Of a stretch of 10,552 nt of DNA, positions 6,642 to 10,552 are shown in pieces (position 1 is the first letter of the stretch; each line of letters begins with the position of its first letter). The stretch is from positions 1 to 10,552 of the forward strand of contig CBCTZG010000090.1 in the NCBI GenBank assembly GCA_965151315.1. Reading direction: 5' to 3'. The position numbers and the translations under genes are program-made. Source of the DNA: Avimonoglobus sp965151315. GTDB taxonomy: Bacteria > Bacillota > Clostridia > UBA1381. The notes below the pieces were generated by a model. It was given only the letters and a program-made list of their open reading frames with translations. It did no database searches and was not told where the DNA came from.

Positions 6642-7501
6642 CATGATTTCCGCAAAATATCCAAATTCCGCAAAAGCACGTTTTTTCCCCGCCAGGCAAA
6701 AGCCCGGCCGCCGTATTTCCGTTTGAATTCCCGGTTGGAAATCCCCGGGTCGATGGAAAGCGTCGTGATCAGATCCTGAGAAAATTCCGGAATCCCCGTT
6801 TTAGGAATACCCCGGTTGTGGGGGCATACCGCTTGGCACACATCGCATCCCCAGGCGCAGCCGCTCTCCCGGATCAGCCGTTCCTCTTCCAGCGTTAATT
6901 GGCCCTTTTTTTGGGTGATATAGGAAAGGCACCGTTCCGGTATAAATATACCGTCCTTGCTCAGAGCGCCCCCCGGGCAAGCCCTGGCGCACTGGCCGCA
7001 GCCAGCGCAGGTCTGCGCCAGAGGCTTGTCCGGCGGCAGCGGGCAATCGGTGACAATATGCGAGATAAACACATACGAACCAAATTTCGGACTAATCAAA
7101 AAACCGCTTCGGCCGATAAATCCCAGTCCTGCCCGCCAGGCCAGATCCCGCTCGCACAGGTCTCCCGTATCGCAGAACACCTGGGCAGCATACCCCGCCT
7201 TCTCCAGGAAAGATGCCAGGGCCCGGCATTTTTCTGTCAGGACCCGATGGTAATCCTGGCCGAACGCGTAAGCGGAAATATTGCCCCGCAGGCCTGTATA
7301 GTACGAGCAAAGCAAAACGATAACCGACTTTGCCCCAGGTAAAATCAAAAACGGGTTGACCCGCCGCTCAATATCCGTGCCTGCGAAAACACATCCCCGG
7401 GCTAAAAGCTGCTTGCGGAGATCTTCATAGACCTCCGCTTTGGCAAAACCAATATCCGAAAATCCGATTTCCCGTGCTGCCTGGATTAGTACCTGTTTCA
7501 T
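6641..7501 (-). CDS. queG: Epoxyqueuosine reductase QueG, short form
   Basis: QueG is the cobalamin- and iron-sulfur-dependent enzyme that reduces epoxyqueuosine to queuosine in tRNA. Visible signatures are AFGQDYH (79-85), the segment ERDLAWRAGLGFIGRSG (117-133), and two 4Fe-4S cysteine groups: Cys165, 168, 171, 175 (CAGCGQCARACP) and Cys215, 219, 222, 226 with Cys191 nearby. The protein ends at residue 286, soon after WRGKNVLLRN; E. coli and Bacillus QueG run to about 380 residues with a C-terminal HEAT-like tRNA-binding part that is absent here. The ATG at 7501 overlaps the trxA stop as ATGA, with no clear ribosome binding site, so translation is probably coupled. The stop straddles the edge of the palindromic element. 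It may be a true short QueG, a QueG-like paralog, or a truncated gene. Confidence 0.82.
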   Translation of the reverse strand: MKQVLIQAAREIGFSDIGFAKAEVYEDLRKQLLARGCVFAGTDIERRVNPFLILPGAKSVIVLLCSYYTGLRGNISAYAFGQDYHRVLTEKCRALASFLEKAGYAAQVFCDTGDLCERDLAWRAGLGFIGRSGFLISPKFGSYVFISHIVTDCPLPPDKPLAQTCAGCGQCARACPGGALSKDGIFIPERCLSYITQKKGQLTLEEERLIRESGCAWGCDVCQAVCPHNRGIPKTGIPEFSQDLITTLSIDPGISNREFKRKYGGRAFAWRGKNVLLRNLDILRKS

Positions 7502-7815
7502 AAATGGCTGTCAATCATATCACAAAAATCGTCCTTGGCGTGGGCGCCCACCTTTTTATCCACGATCTTCCCATTTTTAAAAACCAAAATCGTAGGGATT
7601 GAAACAATAGCGTACTGGGAAGCCAGTTCCCCCTGCTCATCTACATTCACCTTGCCTACAGTCAGCTTTCCTGCGTATTCCTCCGCCAGCTCGTCAATAA
7701 TCGGCGAAACCATCCGGCAGGGGCCGCACCAGCTTGCCCAGAAATCTACCAAAACCGGGCCCTGGGCCTGCAAAACTGCGCCTTCAAAATTCTCTTTTGT
7801 CAAAACCTTAACCAT
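7498..7815 (-). CDS. trxA: Thioredoxin
   Basis: This small cytosolic dithiol oxidoreductase has no signal peptide. The redox motif WCGPC (32-36, numbered from the upstream GTG at 7824), preceded by VDFWAS, and the cis-proline Pro77 in SIPTILVFKNG are both intact, as are the VDEQ turn and the full one-domain length (105-108 residues). I favour ATG 7815, which has AAAGGA 11 nt upstream; the in-frame GTG at 7824 lies only 2 nt from that site. The gene follows the lipoprotein gene by 24 bp and overlaps queG by 4 bp. Supply of reducing power to QueG is possible but not shown. It may be one of several thioredoxins in the genome. Confidence 0.95.
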   Translation of the reverse strand: MVKVLTKENFEGAVLQAQGPVLVDFWASWCGPCRMVSPIIDELAEEYAGKLTVGKVNVDEQGELASQYAIVSIPTILVFKNGKIVDKKVGAHAKDDFCDMIDSHL

Positions 7816-7839
7816 AGTGCTCACATTCCTTTCTGCATT

Positions 7840-8418
7840 TTATATATAGTCGGGAATCGAGGAATAAATCCGGTTGATCCCGCCGTCTGCTTCATCGTTG
7901 GTGGTGTACGCCACCGTTTCATAAAATGCGCCGTCCCGCCAGCGGTACTGCCGGAGCTCCGTTCCCGCCCCCGAGAAAATATACAGGGCGATCACCGGCA
8001 CAGTCTCCTCTCCTATATAGAACTCGCTGACCTCTAAATACGGCGTACCATGGGTATGCTCCCGATACAGCGGATACACGCCTTGGTCTGTTTCCACCGT
8101 CAGGGCCCATTCCTGGCTGTCGTCCAGATAAAGCTCCCCGTCTTCCCGGGCGGCCGATGTTTTCAACATAATCTGATCCGGGTCCCCATCCGATGTCACG
8201 TCATATTCCGTCTCCCCTAAAGTGGTCCACCCAGCTGGGATATCATCCGCCTGGATTTTTTCAATTTTCCTTTCCGGCCTTTGGGGCGTCTGCGTTACCG
8301 CCGGGGATGGGCTTGCCACCGGGGATGGAGAAAGCGTGGGCGCTGCCGGCTGCTCCTGCGTACATCCGCCCAGAACCAGTGCGATCATCAGAACTGAAAG
8401 AATTCCAATCTTCTTCAT
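7840..8418 (-). CDS. Predicted lipoprotein, function unknown
   Basis: The 192-residue product starts with a lipoprotein signal peptide: KK, a hydrophobic core and the lipobox LGGC, giving a lipidated Cys19. Residues 27-48 are a Pro/Ser/Thr/Ala tether (SPSPVASPSP). The remaining ~140 residues form an acidic domain facing the outside of the membrane. It contains D-V-T-S-D-G-D-P-D (73-81), which resembles the calcium loops of EF-hand, dockerin and FG-GAP/VCBS proteins. WTTLGETEYDVTSDGDPDQI followed by beta-strand-like segments suggests a small beta domain. I do not recognise a named family. The ATG at 8418 is preceded by GGAGG and AAAGGA. It lies 37 bp after yigZ and 24 bp before trxA, so it is probably cotranscribed with housekeeping genes, though no functional link is evident. 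Confidence 0.85.
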   Translation of the reverse strand: MKKIGILSVLMIALVLGGCTQEQPAAPTLSPSPVASPSPAVTQTPQRPERKIEKIQADDIPAGWTTLGETEYDVTSDGDPDQIMLKTSAAREDGELYLDDSQEWALTVETDQGVYPLYREHTHGTPYLEVSEFYIGEETVPVIALYIFSGAGTELRQYRWRDGAFYETVAYTTNDEADGGINRIYSSIPDYI

Positions 8419-8455
8419 ATTTTATGTTCCTTTCCTCCGTAATATGTGTCTATTT

Positions 8456-9094
8456 CTACAGATCAATATATTTCTGCTCCACTACCGTACACACCGCCCG
8501 GCCGTTGGTCACGTCTACCGCTTTGGCGATAAAGCCGTCGGCGTCCTCAATCCTGCAGCAGACATAAAACGCTACGTCGGCCCCGTATACGGTATCCTCC
8601 AGGATAAACCCATTCGATGCCACCATATACTGGATCTTCCCAGACAGGGCGTAATCCACATGGACGCACACCACATTGCACAGCGTCCGGGTGACGATCC
8701 CCGCCGCCAAAAGCCCCTGCCGGGCAGCGGCGCCGTAGGCGTGGACCAGGCCGCCGGTCCCCAGCAGCGTTCCCCCAAAATACCGGGTCACCACCACCGC
8801 CGTGTCTACGATCCCTTCCTTGCGGATGGTGTCCAGCACCGGCATACCGGCCGTACCGCCTGGCTCCCCGTCGTCTGAATACCGGAAAATATTGTTTTCG
8901 TCAATAATATAGGCGTATACGTTGTGGGTTGCATCCGGATATTTCCCCCGGATCTCTGCCAAAAACGCCAGCGCCTGTTCCTCCGTATCTGCCGGCCGAA
9001 CCGAAGCGATGAACCTTGATTTTTTTTCTACCAGCGCCGCCTCTCCATACCGGGCCACCGTTTTATAACAAACCTTTCGGGAGATAAAAACCAC
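8456..9094 (-). CDS. yigZ: YigZ/YvyE (IMPACT, UPF0029) family protein
   Basis: This 212-residue protein has the two-domain layout of the family. The N-terminal IMPACT domain spans about 16-122, with signatures KKSRFIA (24-30), THNVYAY (56-62), YSDDGEPGGTAGMP (72-85) and TRYFGGTLLGTGGLVHAY (103-120). A C-terminal DUF1949 ferredoxin-like domain spans about 135-200. Eukaryotic IMPACT regulates the GCN2 kinase; the bacterial role is not settled, though nucleic-acid or ribosome-related functions have been proposed. The start is GTG 9094; AGAAGG, within the last hflX codons, lies 6 nt upstream. Only 2 bp separate the two genes, which implies translational coupling to hflX. No ATG fits better. Confidence 0.93.
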   Translation of the reverse strand: MVFISRKVCYKTVARYGEAALVEKKSRFIASVRPADTEEQALAFLAEIRGKYPDATHNVYAYIIDENNIFRYSDDGEPGGTAGMPVLDTIRKEGIVDTAVVVTRYFGGTLLGTGGLVHAYGAAARQGLLAAGIVTRTLCNVVCVHVDYALSGKIQYMVASNGFILEDTVYGADVAFYVCCRIEDADGFIAKAVDVTNGRAVCTVVEQKYIDL

Positions 9095-9096
9095 CT

Positions 9097-10362
9097 CTAT
9101 CCTTCTATAATATATCCACGCAATGCCGCGTAGGTACGGCTGTCTGCTAAAAGCTCTATCTCTGTTCCATCCGCCGTATGGGTCTGGGAAAGGACCTTCT
9201 GCTCCCCGTACAGCCGGCTGGCCAGCGCACCTTGGCTGTAGGGGATCAGCACCTTGACCCGCTGTTTTTTCCCTGGCGCCGTATCCGCAATTTTCCCGAT
9301 CAGTTCCGAAATCCCCGTCCCTTGCTTTGCGGAGATTCGAACGGCATCCGCCGGCGGTATATCGTCAGCTTCGCCAGTTAAATCGCATTTATTGTAGACA
9401 AGGATTTCCGGCTTGCCCCCGGCACCGATTTCCCGGAGTACCTGCTCCGCCACCTGGATATGCTGTGCGTTTTCCGGGTTCGCCGCGTCTACAACGTGAA
9501 TCAAAAGATCCGCCGCCACCGCCTCCTCCAAGGTCGACTTGAAGGCTTCTACCAGATGGTGCGGGAGCTTCCGGATAAATCCCACGGTATCCACCAGCAG
9601 GATCTTCCGGTTATCCTCCAGGGTAAGCGCCCGGGCGGTTGGGTCTAGAGTAGCAAACAGCTTGTTTTCCGCGAATACCCCGGCGTCTGTCAAGGCGTTG
9701 AGCAGGGTGGATTTTCCCGCGTTTGTATACCCCACCAAGGCCGCCGTGATCACGCCGTCCTTTTTCCGCCGGCTCCGGAGCAGATCCCGGTGCCTAACAA
9801 GCTCCGAAAGCTCTTCCTCCAAGGCGGAGATCCGCCGGTGGATATGGCGCCGGTCGGTTTCCAGCTTGGTTTCACCGGGGCCCCTGGTCCCGATCCCGGC
9901 GCCGGTCCGGCTCATCACCGCGCCCATGCCCCGCAGCCGGGGCAGCCGGTATTTCAGCTGGGCCAGCTCCACCTGCAGCTTTCCTTCGCCGCTTTTTGCC
10001 CGCATGGCAAAAATATCTAAAATCAGCATGGACCGGTCCAGCACCTTTACTCCCAACAGGTCGGTGATATTCCGCAGCTGCACCGGGGAAAGCTCGTCGT
10101 CAAAAATCACGCAGTCGATCTCCTGCCCAGGAATGATTTCCTTGATCTCCTCCAGCTTGCCTTCCCCCATATACGTGCCGCTTTCCAGCTCCGCCTTATT
10201 TTGGATCACCTGGGCAATCACTTCCGCGCCGGCTGTTTTCGCCAATTCGGCAAGCTCCGCCATGGATTCCTCCGTGGTATCGGCCAGGCTGTCCCGCCGG
10301 CCGGTATGGACGCCGGCCAGCAAAACCCGTTCTATTTTTTCTTCATTTGATGTCGCGCGCAA
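9097..10362 (-). CDS. hflX: GTPase HflX
   Basis: HflX is a ribosome-binding GTPase that splits or rescues stalled 70S ribosomes, especially under heat stress. The 421-residue protein has the N-terminal HflX domain (about 25-110, with the signature VHTGRRDSLADTTEESMAEL), a basic coiled-coil linker including GPGETKLETDRR (151-162), and a G domain: G1 GYTNAGKST (211-219), G2 FATLDPTAR (236-244), G3 DTVG (258-261), G4 NKCD (314-317) and G5 SAK (334-336). The start is TTG 10362, with GGGGTG 5 nt upstream; an in-frame TAG lies shortly upstream and the nearby ATGs are out of frame. It heads the minus-strand cluster and diverges from the gene starting at 10535. Confidence 0.96.
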   Translation of the reverse strand: MRATSNEEKIERVLLAGVHTGRRDSLADTTEESMAELAELAKTAGAEVIAQVIQNKAELESGTYMGEGKLEEIKEIIPGQEIDCVIFDDELSPVQLRNITDLLGVKVLDRSMLILDIFAMRAKSGEGKLQVELAQLKYRLPRLRGMGAVMSRTGAGIGTRGPGETKLETDRRHIHRRISALEEELSELVRHRDLLRSRRKKDGVITAALVGYTNAGKSTLLNALTDAGVFAENKLFATLDPTARALTLEDNRKILLVDTVGFIRKLPHHLVEAFKSTLEEAVAADLLIHVVDAANPENAQHIQVAEQVLREIGAGGKPEILVYNKCDLTGEADDIPPADAVRISAKQGTGISELIGKIADTAPGKKQRVKVLIPYSQGALASRLYGEQKVLSQTHTADGTEIELLADSRTYAALRGYIIEG

Positions 10363-10385
10363 CAGAACACCCCATTTCTATGGTT

Positions 10386-10394
10386 AGTATATCA
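10386..10394 (-). promoter_or_regulatory. Probable extended -10 promoter of hflX operon
   Basis: The minus strand reads TGATATACT, an extended -10 (TG-n-TATACT) about 25 bp before the hflX TTG. No good -35 is visible at 16-18 bp, which is normal for an extended -10 promoter. A short inverted repeat (ATCAA/TTGAT, 10391-10405) overlaps it. Confidence 0.5.
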
Positions 10395-10464
10395 AAAAAA
10401 TTGATGTTCGTATACCCCTTTGGGAGAAAATTCATAATTTTCTTAAAAATTTTTGCAAATCTTC

Positions 10465-10492
10465 TTGTAAAAATATTTTTTTATGGTATAAT
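10465..10492 (+). promoter_or_regulatory. Promoter of the divergent right-hand gene
   Basis: TTGTAA (10465-10470) and TATAAT (10487-10492) are 16 bp apart, with an extended TGG before the perfect -10. The start would be near 10499, giving a leader of about 36 nt that carries GGAGG at 10521-10525. The whole 10363-10534 interval holds this promoter and that of hflX, and no other gene is seen. Confidence 0.75.
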
Positions 10493-10534
10493 GTTAATGT
10501 TTACTTTAAATTTATGCATAGGAGGAAAAGGGTA

Positions 10535-10552
10535 ATGGAGATTGCGTTTACA
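10535..10552 (+). CDS. 5' end of an unidentified gene (six codons only)
   Basis: ATG at 10535 follows GGAGG by 9 nt and a strong promoter; the readable product is MEIAFT and then the window ends. It is transcribed away from hflX. Too little is present to name a family. Confidence 0.65.

Noticed and set aside
9539..10387. Long plus-strand open frame opposite hflX (282 codons)
   Set aside because: It is antisense to intact hflX, very rich in Ser/Pro/Arg, and has no promoter or ribosome binding site.

Overview
The window looks like chromosomal DNA from a low-GC-type Gram-positive anaerobe of the class Clostridia, with fairly GC-rich genes. The evidence is strong AGGAGG-type ribosome binding sites, AT-rich intergenic promoters with consensus sigma-A hexamers, an S-layer homology (SLH) protein, an arginine-sensitive-type ArgB, and a short QueG. 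This placement is inference; there is no rRNA or other direct taxonomic marker.

Almost everything is read from the minus strand, so genes are described from right to left. At the far right (10535-10552) a plus-strand gene begins and leaves the window after six codons; it has its own promoter and ribosome binding site. It diverges from a five-gene minus-strand cluster: hflX (ribosome-associated GTPase), yigZ (IMPACT family), a proline-linker lipoprotein of unknown function, trxA (thioredoxin) and a short queG (epoxyqueuosine reductase). The genes are tightly packed or overlapping and are probably one transcript from a promoter at about 10386-10394.

Between queG and the next operon lies about 390 bp without a gene (6249-6640). 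Most of it is a highly structured element (6368-6641) with imperfect 38-bp terminal inverted repeats, each containing a perfect GC-rich palindrome. It resembles a small non-autonomous interspersed repeat. The queG stop codon straddles its edge. An AT-rich stem followed by a T-tract comes next, and then the promoter of the arginine operon, with a good ARG-box match lying across the -35 region.

The arginine operon reads argD, argF, a GNAT acetyltransferase gene, argC, argB, with gaps of about 10-35 bp. Together these cover acetylglutamate to acetylornithine (ArgB, ArgC, ArgD) and ornithine to citrulline (ArgF). The acetyl-transfer step normally done by ArgJ, or ArgA plus ArgE, is missing. The GNAT gene sits where an N-acetylglutamate synthase would make sense, but this is not proven.

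At the left, a separate promoter with both hexamers at perfect consensus and a 17-bp spacer drives a secreted protein with three SLH domains and a Pro/Gly-rich linker. Its C-terminus is outside the window. I see no CRISPR array, tRNA, rRNA, phage gene or transposase, and no clear evidence of a wholly new multi-gene system. The most unusual items are the palindromic-ended element, the GNAT in the arginine operon and the short QueG that ends at the element boundary.
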